Part shown: piece after piece, positions 12,159-23,217 of the stretch | Layout: each line of letters opens with the position of its first letter | Position numbering within the stretch: position 1 is the stretch's first letter | NCBI GenBank assembly: GCA_023374045.1 | Contig: CM041783.1 | Location: forward strand, 90,679,298 to 90,743,297 | Length of the DNA: 64,000 bases | DNA from: Limonium bicolor | Lineage: Eukaryota; Streptophyta; Magnoliopsida; Caryophyllales; Plumbaginaceae | Direction of reading: 5' to 3' | Made by a program: the position numbers and the translations under genes | Notes under the pieces: model-generated | What the model saw: only the letters and a program-made list of their open reading frames with translations | Database searches by the model: none | What the model was told of the DNA's origin: nothing

Positions 12159-12266
12159 CTCATTGAGCATCCTATGAAGCTCGTCTCTGGCCTCTAAGAT
12201 TCTATCTCTGTCATTGTTGTCAACGACAAAGATAAGACCTTGGGTGGTTTGGAAGTAGTGTCTCCA
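12159..12266 (-). pseudogene. Captured exon of an ADP-ribosylation factor (ARF1-like)
   Basis: On the - strand the frame reads [16 protein letters not shown] followed by [20 protein letters not shown], then a splice donor GAG|GTAAGTTG at 12159/12158. This is the segment just after switch II in ARF small GTPases, which recruit vesicle coats at the Golgi. The exon is cut just before the Trp codon, and no P-loop exon is visible upstream. The fragment cannot make a GTPase. It lies on the same strand as the EF-hand exons but comes from a different gene. Confidence 0.85.
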
Positions 12267-13910
12267 TCTGCTGTTTCAAAACTGATGGTAGCAACTTTTA
12301 GGAGTTGCGTCAAAGTTGTTGATTTTGTGTGAAAAATGAGTATATTGGAACTTGTCACCTGCTGGAACATCAGCCACGCGCCATAACTGAAGATTAATGA
12401 ACAGACAGTAAGGACCAACACAAAGAAATTAGCAGTTCACAATAAATTTGCTTTATGAGCTGAAAATTTCAAATCAGTTAAGGAGTGACTATATATAGGG
12501 TTTTAAACCATGCTAGACTAGAGGTTATAGGTAGAATAGAATTTAGATTACGATTCAGGAAGCTGCCAATTCGATGTTTATCTAAATCAATGGTTATGCA
12601 GTAAACAGTGAAAGGATAAACAGTGCTTGAAAGATGAGAAAACTTTCATATTCAACCTCTTAATAAGGATAAACAGTGCTTGAAAGCTGCCAATTCGACG
12701 TGCTGCTTGAAGCTTAATTGGTCTACTTTGAACCATCACTGCCATTAGTAGTACTAGTAAGATCTAGCTTCACCTGTGAAACATAGGGCTTCAACTGGAA
12801 ACATAACGACAGAAAGCACACTTAGCAGTTTGCCAACTGGGTTTGCAGTCGTTTGCTCACATTCAAGTCACTTCCTACATTACCGGCAGAAGCACCCTGC
12901 TCAAACACAGCAGTTTCAGCTCCCACATTCCCTGCAGACCCATTAACAGCGTATAAATATAAAATGATGGAAGCTGTTTTCATGATGTAGCAGTTATCCA
13001 CTATGAATATCGTATGAAATGGCCAAAGGCATCGCCCTTCCCAGCCCAGTTATAAGTCCCAGAGGCATCTTAACACTGCTTTATACAGACAGCCAAAGTC
13101 GCTTATGCCCTAGAGCTACAAAAGATAAGGGCTACAGAAGATCAAACTCGCAAAACGAATGCCATCTCAATCATCAGTAATCCAGACTAGAGCACAGTAT
13201 CAATATCAAAACCATCTGTTTTCACACTATCTCAAAATTAAGCACTAATCCTACATAAGTCGGCCAAAATCATTCGTCAAGAGAAGGAATTTCAAAGCTC
13301 ACCTCGAGTAGCCACATACGATGGGTTCTCCTCAATCGTAAAGCAAAGTAGATCTAAGATCCTGCAATCAATCAAACAAACACAACAACGAAGATTTCGT
13401 CGAGCACATTGTTGTGGTCTGGGTAGCAGCAACAGTGCAATAGAAAAGAGAAGTGAAAAACGGACCAAGATAGCGATTGATTGGGGCAGTGAAAGAAAAA
13501 AGAACGGACAAATTCCTTCCTGAACTTCTTATTGCTCGCGACCTAATCCGAAACTTGTGTTACGTCGGACACCATTTCACGCAGCTCAATTATAGCAGAA
13601 ATGAAGCTAGTTGTGTGTTCCTTGTTTGGCGTTGAACAACAAGAGAAGGAGAAGGGCACAGACTTATGTTCCTTGCTCGACCGTGGTGGAAACCGGAAAG
13701 GGAGAAGGAAGGCGCAGATCACCAGACATGGTTCAAGGTAGAAGGAAGAGAGGCGGCATGGTTTGTTCTCTGGATTAGGGTTGCAAATAAATGAAGAGGG
13801 GCATGAGGAAGGTGAAGAGAGGCGCAGAGCTCGTTCCTATCACCGGTTAGGGATGCAAATTACCGTGACTGAAGGGAAAGAAATAGCCATGAGTTAATGA
13901 ATACAAATTA
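12267..13910. other. CACTA interior with possible further exons on the - strand
   Basis: Two - strand stretches keep open frames with protein-like composition but no recognised family: about 12953-12823 (YAVNGSAGNVGAETAVFEQG and on, ending at TAA) and about 13070-13005 (DASGTYNWAGKGDAFGHF). They may be exons of a third captured gene. The rest looks non-coding. Confidence 0.3.
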
Positions 13911-13912
13911 GA

Positions 13913-14160
13913 CAATATAACACGGTTGTTGAAGAAAACCGCGTTATAAAGATCTGTTTATAACACGGTTCGTCCGCACCGTGTTGTATTAAAGACACTT
14001 ATAACACGGGTAACATACAACCGTGTTAAAAAACCTCTTCTCCAGTACCACGATATTTATCTCACATATTATAACACGGTTAAATCATGCAACCGTGTTG
14101 TAAAACATTTTATAACACCATTACAACAAAACCGTGTTATAAAATGCGTGTTATATAATA
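13913..14160. repeat. Right subterminal repeats of the CACTA element
   Basis: About nine copies of TATAACACGGTT or AACCGTGTTATA, paired head to head as at the left end. Confidence 0.85.
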
Positions 14161-14175
14161 TTTTTTCTACTAGTA

Positions 14176-17076
14176 TCTAGCTTGGAGAGCATCCCGATCT
14201 TCAGAGAGTTTCCTGAGGTCTTCCAGGATGATGTGCCCGGACTTCCACCAGTGAGGGAGGTGGAGTTCACGATTGACTTAGCGCCAGAGACTCAGCCCAT
14301 CTCTAGGGCCCCTTACCGTATGAGTCCGGCGGAGCTGAAGGAGCTGAAGGTTCAGCTTCAGGAGTTGCGAGATAAGGGCTTAATTCGCCCTAGTGTCTCG
14401 CCTTGGGGAGTGCCACTGCTATTTGTGAAGAAGAAGGATGGGACCTTCAGATTGTGCATCGACTATAGAGAGCTGAATAAGGTGACCATCAAGAACCGCT
14501 ATCCCCTTCTGTGTATCGATGATTTGTTTGACCAGTTGGCGGGCGCCACAGTGTTCTCGAAGATCGGCCTTCATTCAGGGTACAATCAGTTGAGGATTAA
14601 GGCCGAAGATGTGCCTAAGTCCGCTTTTAGGACTCGTTATGGTCATTACGAGTTCCTGGTCATGCCGTTTGGTTTGACTAATGCTCCCTCAGTCTTCATG
14701 GATATGATGAACCGGGTTTTCAAACCCTATCTGGATCAGTTTGTGGTTGTCTTTATAGACGACATCTTGGTGTACTCCAAGAGTGCAGAGGAGCATGAGG
14801 AGCATCTGAGGATTGTTCTACAGACGCTGAAGGATCGTGAGCTGTATGCTAAGCTGAAGAAGTGTGACTTTTGGCTTGATCGCGTGGTATTCTTGGGGCA
14901 TGTAGTCTCGAAGGACGGTATCTCGGTGGATCCTGAGAAGATTAGAGCTGTGATGGAGTGGGCGAGGCCCACGAATGTTGCTGAGATCCGTAGTTTCCTT
15001 GGGTTAGCTGGGTATTACAGGAAATTTGTTGAGGGGTTCTCTAAGATTGTATCCCCACTGACCCGTCTGTTGAGGAAGGAGATCAAGTACGAGTGGAGCG
15101 AGGCTTGCGAGCAGAGCTTCCAGGAGGTTAAGAAGAGGTTGACGACAGCACCGATTCTGACTCTGCCATCTGGGACCGAGGGATTTGAGGTCTTCTGCGA
15201 TGCATCCCATAAGGGACTAGGTTGTGTTTTGATGCAGCAGGGTAAGGTAGTGGCTTATGGCTCTCGGCAGCTTAAGCCTTTTGAGAAGAACTACCCTACC
15301 CACGATCTGGAGTTGGCAGTTGTGGTTTTCGCGCTGAAGATTTGGAGGCATTATCTGTATGGGGCATCGTGTAAGGTTTACACGGACCACAAGAGTCTCA
15401 AGTAACTGTTCACTCAGAAGGAGCTGAACTTGAGACAGAGGAGGTGGTTGGAGCTACTTCATGACTACGATTTGGAGATCCTCTACCACCCTGGTAGAGC
15501 GAATGTTGTGGCAGACACTTTGAGTCGGAGAGGTGCTCCGGGTGTAGCTGGTGCTTTGACAGGAGTTCAGAGGTCCGCCTTAGAGCTTCAGCGTATATGT
15601 GTTTGGGTAGTCAGACCAGCCAGTGCCAGTAGTATGGCAGCGCTTCAGGTTCAGTCTTCGTTGGTCGACAGGATCAGAGTTGGTCAGGAGTCAGATTCAG
15701 CTTTGTGTCGGATCAGAGAGGGACTGTCTTTAGAGTAGAGTTCGGACTTCAGTGTCTCCAGTGATGGTTGTATGTGCTTCAGGGGTCGAGTGTGTGTGCC
15801 GGATGACACAGTTCTGCGTAGAGAGATCCTTCAGGAGGCTCATGGAGCGGCATATTCAGTTCACCCAGGAGGGGTGAAGATGTATCGAGATCTCAGAGAG
15901 TCATTCTGGTGGTCTGGGATGAAGTGTGACATCTCTGAGTTTGTTTCGAAGTGCCAGACCTGTCAGCAAGTGAAGGCTGAGCACCAGAGGCCAGCAGGTT
16001 TGCTTTAGCCCCTTCCCATTCCTGAGTGGAAGTGCGAGAGTGTAGGGATGGACTTTGTCATGGGGTTACCTAAGACCCCTTCAGGCTGTGACGCTGTGTG
16101 GGTGATAGTTGATCGACTGACTAAGTCTGCCCATTTCCTGCCAGTGAAGAAGACTTTCAGTTTGGAGCATTTGGCTCGTCTGTATCTCGATGAGATAGTG
16201 AGGCTGCACGGGGTGCCTGCTTCTACAGTTTCTGATCGTGACTCGCGCTTTGTTTCGAGGTTTTGGCGCAGTTTGCATAAGGCCTTGGGTACGAGTTTAG
16301 CATTCAGTTCAGCCTACCATCCGCAGTCAGATGGCCAGACAGAGAGGACTAATCAGGTTCTGGAGGACATGCTTCGCGCATGTGTCCTAGATTTTGGAGG
16401 TAGCTGGGACCAGCATGTGACTCTGATTGAGTTCGCCTACAACAACAGCTTTCAGGCGAGCATTGGTTTGGCTCCGTTTGAAGCGTTTTATGGCAGGAGG
16501 TGCAGGTCTCCTATCTGTTGGGATGACCTGAAGGAGAGGGTCTTGGTTGGGCCCGAGCTAGTGCAGGATGTAGTAGAGAAGATTAGAATGATTCGAGAGC
16601 GTTTGCTTGTTGCTCAGAGTAGGCAGAAGTGTTATGCAGACCAGAGGCGCAGGCCGCTTGAGTTTGAGATTGGAGATCATGTCTATCTGCGAGTTTCTCC
16701 AGTCAGGGGAGTTGTCCGTTTTGGGAAGCGTGGGAAGCTTAGCCCAAGGTTCGTTGGACCATTTGAGATTCTAGAGAGGATTGGCCCTGTGGCTTACCGT
16801 CTGGCTTTGCCTCCATCCTTGTCTGCTCTCCACAGGGTTTTCCATGTTTCGATGTTGAGGAAGTACCTGCATGATTCGTCTCATGTGATCGACTACAGGC
16901 AGCTTCAGTTGAGGGAGGACTGCAGTTTCGAGGCGGTGCCTACCCGCATTTTAGCCAGAGACGTCCGTCGGCTTCGTAGTAAGACCCTGCCTATGGTTAA
17001 GGTCCAATGGTCTGATCAGTCAGAGAGTGAAGCGACTTGGGAGCTCGAGGATGAGCTACGTGCCAAGTTTCCCTCC
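14176..17076 (+). pseudogene. B1 reverse transcriptase, RNase H, integrase and chromodomain (broken)
   Basis: The domains run in order: RT (FIDDILVY active site), RNase H ([10 protein letters not shown]), the H2C2 integrase finger (about 15770-16008), the DDE core ([19 protein letters not shown]) and a chromodomain-like tail ending DELRAKFPSLY. It is a Tekay-type chromovirus pol. Defects against C and B2 are: the first RT catalytic Asp is Gly (GGC at 14566-14568), TAA at 15403-15405, and TAG for CAG at 15736-15738 and 16006-16008. The integrase stop codon and PPT are deleted, so the frame runs on into the LTR to 17199. Confidence 0.9.
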
Positions 17077-19276
17077 TTATATTATATCTGCTACAACGTT
17101 ATTCTAAAGTTGGATATAAAATCCCTTGCTGTCAATTGGGACGACAGTGACATTGTTTCATCTGTCAAGGACGAGGAGGTCATTCGGTTAATTAATTAAG
17201 GTAATTAATTATCTGGTTTATAAGGAAAAGGTTTCCTTATTTTTACATTCATTCTCTGATCATTGGTAATCACGTCGGATAGGTCGTGGAGCGTTGTCAG
17301 TTTCCTAAAGCCAGAACGAGCACCTCTCCTCTCTCTTTCTCTCTCTCTCTTGATTCCTCCTCTATGAGAATTGTGCTGCTGTCATTGCGATCAGATTGAA
17401 GACCTCGTTGCTGCGGCGATTCTCCTCTTCGATCAGGTTTGTCTACAGAATTCTGGATTTCGTTGTTGGTTTCTCCTCCCTCAGTTTCTGATTTTGGGAT
17501 TTCGTATGTATTGATTCAGCGGCGATGACTCTGCGTTGGGAATTCGGATTGTTAAGGCTACGCTGTTGTAATCTATTGGATTCCTCTGCGTCCTCATAAC
17601 CAGGTTTGGGTTGCAGAATTGAGGAATGTTGTTAACCTAGGTTTCTTGTCTGACTTCTGATTGTGGGTTGTCGATTTGTGTTGTTCAGTGATTGTGTTCG
17701 TGTCTGGTTGGAGAGTGTTCCGGGCTGCATTTTGCTTAAAGTGTGATCGAGACTTCTGCTAATCAAGGTAGGTGGTTAATCGATTCGGTTTGGAAGTTCA
17801 GCCATGGGGTATTGCAAGGATTGTTCTCTGATTTTGTGTGTGTGTTTCTATTTGCGTTCATTGTGTTCTTGGAATGGCTAAAACCCCATGGTCTTTTGTA
17901 TTTATTACTGATTTGGTGTGTGTTCTGAGTTGGCGATTCGTGGTATCGAATCGCGTTGTTTTTCTGCTCTGTTCGTCTTCTGAAATCTGCAGTTTTCGTA
18001 CTGTCCGAACTTCCGTCCGAGCTTTGAATTTCGGACAGTGCGTTTTGCCTTTTTGATTTTCCAAGTTCAGGGTATGTCCGAACATCTGTCCGAACTTAGA
18101 TGTTCGGACACACCCTTAGTTTCTCTTCTGATTTTAGTTCGACCTGTGTCCGAACTTCTACGTCCGGACACAAGGTCGGACCTTCCACGCGATTTTTCTC
18201 GTAAAACCTGTCCGGACATCAGTCCGAACATTGATGTTCGGACGGTCTGAAATTTCCTGTCTGATTTCAAATCGACTTGTGTCCGAACATTGATGTCCGG
18301 ACACAAGTTCGGACATTTGGCTATTCTGGTTTCTGAGTCTCGACTTGCGTCCGAACTTCGACGTCCGGACCCAAGTTCAGACATCTCACTGTTTTCAGCA
18401 TAACTTCTTCGTTTGAACTCCGATTTGAGTGCCGTTTGCGGCGTTGGATTCCCTATGAAATTTACTACTGATTTATGGGTATTTTGGCATATCTAAATGC
18501 AATTTTGCTTCTGTTTATGCAATCTTTCTGTTTTGGGACATTACACTTTGTTTCTGAGTCGTGAATGGCTGGGTCGAGCTATTCCGTGGTATTCCATGTA
18601 GACATCGTTATGAGTGTGGGTCATTCCCTTTCTCTTCTGTGGGGTTGAAGAACCCTTTGGCTCATTAGAGTCATTTCTGCGTTGTCGAGAGACCTGTTAT
18701 GGTCTATAGGTCTTCGACCCTTTTGAGTGTGTGCATTGTGTCTTGTCCCTTTCTGTTTAAGAACTCTGATTGTTTCCGAATTGGGAAATCTTGTGTTCCC
18801 CTCTATCTCCATTACTGCTTCTGAAAGCTTTTGACTGTTCGAGAATTGTGGATAGAATGTTTATCTTCTCCTCTTCTGATTTCAATTGTTTTGAGCGACC
18901 TTACTGATGACGGTCGCTGCTTACTGGGCATGGTTGTGTGCTCACTCCCCTACTTTTAACATTTTTGCAGATTGATCAGCGAGGATCATCTTAAGTTTCT
19001 GGAGCTATAGTGTTTAGCTTGTTGTTCATTAAGACTAGCATTTATGATGTTGTAGCCTTCGGGCCTTACACTGTTTTGACTTCTGTTTCTGTTTGGAACA
19101 TGTGTTTGGGATTTTGTATTACTTCTGCCGTATATGAGTACTCTGGTTTACAATGTTTATGGAAACTCTGTTTTGGGCCTTAATTGCATTTGAGCGTTTT
19201 AGAGCCTTGCGTTATTAGGTAGTAATACGCGGCGTGTAATACCCTTAACTCTTAGGCCGGTTTTAGGGGTGTTACA
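17077..19276 (+). repeat. LTR shared by B1 (3') and B2 (5')
   Basis: This nearly complete B LTR lacks only its first 23-24 bp compared with the copy at 49837. It ends GGGGTGTTACA and is followed at once by a PBS and B2 internal sequence. A single LTR between two internal regions marks a tandem LTR-int-LTR-int arrangement. It contains the GTCCG hairpin array (18000-18383). A CT-rich tract (TCTCTCTTTCTCTCTC) lies near 17335. Confidence 0.9.
18000..18383. repeat. Array of six GTCCGAAC hairpins in LTR B
   Basis: Six units in about 380 bp each pair GTCCGAAC-type and GTTCGGAC or CCGGAC-type arms around short loops. Equivalent arrays lie at 6163-6326, 35910-36240, 42393-42780 and 50783-51165. Confidence 0.85.
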
Positions 19277-19281
19277 TTTAG

Positions 19282-19293
19282 TGGTATCAGAGC
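19282..19293 (+). promoter_or_regulatory. Primer-binding site, tRNA-iMet type (B2)
   Basis: TGGTATCAGAGC lies 5 bp after the end of the shared LTR. Confidence 0.9.
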
Positions 19294-22030
19294 CAGGTTC
19301 CGAGCTGGTGATCGTGTCGCCTCATACTAAGGCTCGAGTGTATGCTATGGCAAGAGAGCGTGATCGAGCTGGTGATCGCGTCGTCTCAGGTATCCTCCAG
19401 ATCCATTCTCAGGATGTGTGTTGTCTGTTTGACTCCGGAGCTACGCACTCCTTTATCTATTCTGATTTGTTGGGTGACCTTAGACTGACTGCTATGCATA
19501 GTGAGGTAGACCTGTGTGTGAGTAGTCCATTAGGTGGGGTTGCCCCTTGTGTGTTGAATTTTGTGTGTAAGGCTTGTCCCATAGCAGTTAGGGACAAGAC
19601 TTTTTATGCTGACCTCATCCCGATGCGGATGGCCTGTTTTGATGTGATCTTGGGCATGGACTGGCTAGCAGAGCACCATGGCCATATAGACTGTGCACCT
19701 AGGAGGGTGATATTTGACTTGCCAGACGGGACTCGCTTTGCTTTCTCTGGGAATGCAGTTCCATGTGCGCCAGTGGTTGGGTCAGCGATGCAGGCAGCCA
19801 ACTTCTTGAGGAAGGGCTGCCAAGGATTCTTGTGTTATCTGCCAGAGGTGCGTGAGGGATCTAGCTTGGAGAGCATCCCGATCGTCAGAGAGTTTCCTGT
19901 GGTCTTCTAGGATGATGTGCCCGGACTTCCACCAGTGAGGGAGGTGGAGTTCAAGATTGACTTAGCGCCAGAGACTCAGCCCATCTCTAGGGCCCCTTAC
20001 CGTATGAGTCCGGCTGAGCTGAAGGTTTAGCTTCAGGAGTTGCGAGATAAGGGCTTCATTCGCCCTAGTGTCTCGCCTTGGGGAGCGCCACTGCTATTTG
20101 TGAAGAAGAAGGATGGGACCTTCAGATTGTGCATCGACTATAAAGAGCTGAATAAGGTGACCATCAAGAACCGCTATCCCCTTCCGCGTATCGATGATTT
20201 GTTTGACCAGTTGGCGGGCGCCACAGTGTTCTCGAAGATCGACCTTCGTTCTGGGTACCATCAGTTGAGGATTAAGGCCGAAGATGTGCCTAAGTCCGCT
20301 TTTAGGACTCGTTATGGTCATTACGAGTTCCTGGTCATGCCGTTTGGTTTGACTAATGCTCCCTCAGTCTTCATGGATATGATGAACCGGGTTTTCAAAC
20401 CCTATCTGGATCAGTTTGTGGTTGTCTATATAGACGACATCTTGGTGTACTCGAAGAGTGCAGAGGAGCATGAGGAGCATCTGAGGATTGTTCTGCAGAC
20501 GCTGAAGAATCGTGAGCTGTATGCTAAGCTGAAAAAGTGTGACCTTTGGCTTCAGTGTATGGGTGTTTGGGTAGTCAGACCAGCCAGTGCCAGTAGGATA
20601 GCAGCGCTTCAGGTTTAGTCTTCGTTGGTCGACAGGATCAGAGTTGGTCAGGAGTCAGATTCAGCTTTGTGTCGGATCAGAGAGGGACTGTCTTCTGAGA
20701 AGAGTTTGGACTTCAGTGTCTCCAGTGATGGTTGTTTGCGCTTCAGGGGTCGAGTGTGTGTGCCGGATGACGCAGTTCTGTGTAGAGAGATCCTTCAGGA
20801 GGCTCATGGAGCGCCATATTCAGTTCACCCAGGAGGGGTGAATATGTATCGAGAACTCAGAGAGTCATTCTGGTGGTCTGGGATGAAGCGTGACATCTCT
20901 GAGTTTGTTTCGAAGTGCCAGACCTGTCAGCAAGTGAAGGCTGAGCACCAGAGGCCAGCGGGTTTGCTTCAGCCCCTTCCCATTCCTGAGTGGAATTGGG
21001 AGAGTGTAGGGATGGACTTTGCCATGGGGTTACCTAAGACCCCTTCTGGCTGTGACGCTGTGTGGGTGATAGTTGATCGACTGACTAAGTCTGCCCATTT
21101 CCTGCCAGTGAAGAAGACTTTCAGTTTAGAGCGTTTGGCTCGTCTGTATCTCGATGAGATAGTGAGGCTGAACGGGGTGCCTGCTTCTATAGTTTCTGAT
21201 CGTGACCCGTGCTTTGTTTCGAGGTTTTGGCGCAGTTTGCATAAGGCCTTGGGTACGAGTTTAGCGTTCAGTTCAGCCTACCATCCGCAGTCAGATGGCC
21301 AGACAGAGAGGACTAATCAGGTTCTGGAGGACATGCTTCGCGCATGTGTCCTAGATTTTGGAGGTAGCTTGGACCAGCATGTGACTCTGATTGAGTTCGC
21401 CTACAACAACAGCTTTCAAGCGAGCATTGGTATGGCTCCGTTTGAAGTGTTGTATGGCAGGAGGTGCAGTTCTCCCATCTGTTGGGATGACCTGAAGGAG
21501 AGGGTCTTGGTTGGGCCCGAGCTGGTGCAGGATGCAGTAGAGAAGATTAGAATAATTCGAGAGCGTTTGCTTGTTGCTCAGAGTAGGCAGAAGTGTTATG
21601 CAGACCAGAGGCGCAGGCCGCTTGAGTTTGAGATTGGAGATCATGTCTATCTGCGAGTTTCTTCAGTCAGGGGAGTTGTCCGTTTTGGGAAGCGTGGGAA
21701 GCTTAGCCCAAGGTTCGTTGGACCATTTGAGATTCTAGAGAGGATTGGCCCTGTGGCTTACCGTCTGGCTTTGCCTCCATCCTTGTCTGCTGTCCACAGT
21801 GTTTTCCATATTTCGATGTTGAGGAAGTACCCGCATGATCCGTCTCATGTGATCGACTACAGGCAGCTTCAGTTGAGGGAGGACTGCAGTTTCGAGGCGG
21901 TGCCTACCCGCATTTTAGCCAGAGACGTCCGTCGGCTTCGTAGCAAGACCCTGCCTATGGTTAAGGTCCAATGGTCTGATCAGTCAGAGAGTGAAGCGAC
22001 TTGGGAGCTCGAGGATGAGCTACGTGCCAA
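19294..22030 (+). pseudogene. B2 internal region: protease, partial RT, integrase (broken)
   Basis: It has the same gag deletion and 25-bp joint repeat as B1. The protease is intact at FDSGATHSF. The RT fingers and palm are present with [12 protein letters not shown] and YIDDILVY, but the thumb, connection and RNase H (about 1 kb) are missing. At about 20548 CDLWL joins the segment with GVWVVRPAS across a shared GCTT. The H2C2 finger and integrase (20625-22030) are open with all three catalytic residues. Premature TAGs at 19908-19910, 20028-20030 and 20616-20618 replace CAG. The last bases before F (22031-22035) are not B sequence. Confidence 0.88.
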
Positions 22031-23017
22031 AAACTTGTTGGGATAAAACTACACTATAATAAATATAGATTTATAGCAAACTAGTAGGCAAGTGCACCTA
22101 TTCGGAATAGTATAACAAGTGTCGTATCCACAGAGAGATTGTTCAATTATCCTAGTCTTGGTAGTTAATTAAAAACTGTAAAAAGGGGTTTAGCCGGAGG
22201 CAAGCTTGATTTGTTGTTGGATTAGTACAGAAATAATAAAACAGTAAAAACAGTTGTGTATTAAGTGGATGGAAAATGTGCTAAGGAAGGTGAAATCGCC
22301 CAAATATAATTCATATATTAATTATAATCCTGGTTTGCTCTTATTTGTCTGTTAAGAATTTATCTTGTGGCCTTCCTAACATAGATAAGGACAACTCTTA
22401 ATTAATTCAATAGACTTTTTACAATCAGAAAAAGTCTAAAATCATTAATTAGCTTTAAGCAAGAATTCTTTTTATAACAGTGATGGATTTTATCTGCTAA
22501 TCAAGGAGATAATATATAACGTTATCTCTCTTTGTGGTCTATTCTCTAATTTACAAAATCATTGAAATTAGAGAAACCGTAAATGCATAAAAATGATCAG
22601 TTGTTAAGCATTTAATAATTTAGAGAGATAAAACAAAATATTATAAGCAAACCCGGTATTATAAATACGTCTAAATTATTTTGGGGTTAAACACCCATCC
22701 TAAGCACAAATATAAAATTACTCAGACATTGACAGTACTAAAAATAGAGTAAAGATAGAAATAGTCATTATTTCAGGAACTGCTTGCGAAGAACGGGTCT
22801 GCACTCGCTCTCTCTTCTGCTGCCTCTTTTCTCTCTTTGTAAAATACTGCTTCTGTTTGAGTACGTACGTGAGTAAATGTGGTGAAGTGGTGAAATAAAT
22901 AAAAGGTGGAGAATTATGGTGTTACGGGATGAATTGAATGGAAGAGAATGGAGTGTGGTGCTGTTGTGTGATTTTCTGGTTTTCTCCGTACGTTTGTTTA
23001 AGGTTGCAGGAGCTGGG

Positions 23018-23026
23018 TTTATATAG
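23018..23026 (-). promoter_or_regulatory. TATA box in LTR F
   Basis: CTATATAAACCC on the - strand, conserved in the other LTR (48417-48425). Transcription would start about 30 bp further along the - strand. Confidence 0.6.
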
Positions 23027-23217
23027 AGGAAGGGAAGAGGCAGATTCGGAAGAATTGATTGCAGGTTGATTGCTCATTGATTGCTTCATTAATTCCAGGG
23101 GACAGAGCTGGAGACGCGTGAGAGAAATAAGGTAGGCGCCGCTCGGAGTAGATGGATAACAGATTCAAGTTGCAGACAGTCGCGCGAAGAAGAAAACTGT
23201 CGCGTTGATTTTTAGTC

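Larger units (their letters stand above)
7793..14175. mobile_element. Non-autonomous CACTA (En/Spm-type) transposon carrying host exons
   Basis: The left end is CACTAGTAGAAAAAA and the right end TTTTTTCTACTAGT, a 14-bp inverted repeat. Dense subterminal repeats of TATAACACGGTT lie in both orientations at 7811-8290 and 13913-14160. It interrupts the B1 protease-RT region; removing it restores the GAGGGATCTAGC seen uninterrupted in B2 (about 19856). The usual 3-bp duplication (expected gga) is not intact at the right, where a GGG loss would explain the TAGTA end. No transposase-like reading frame is visible in 6.4 kb, so movement would need an enzyme supplied elsewhere. Spliced-type exons of two host genes lie inside on the - strand. 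Confidence 0.85.

Noticed and set aside
17077..17199. Extra C-terminal domain on B1 integrase
   Set aside because: The 41 extra codons are LTR sequence read through a deletion.
18000..18383. CRISPR-like look of regularly spaced GTCCG repeats
   Set aside because: Units are imperfect inverted repeats without constant repeats or unique spacers, lie inside plant LTRs, and occur in every copy of the family.
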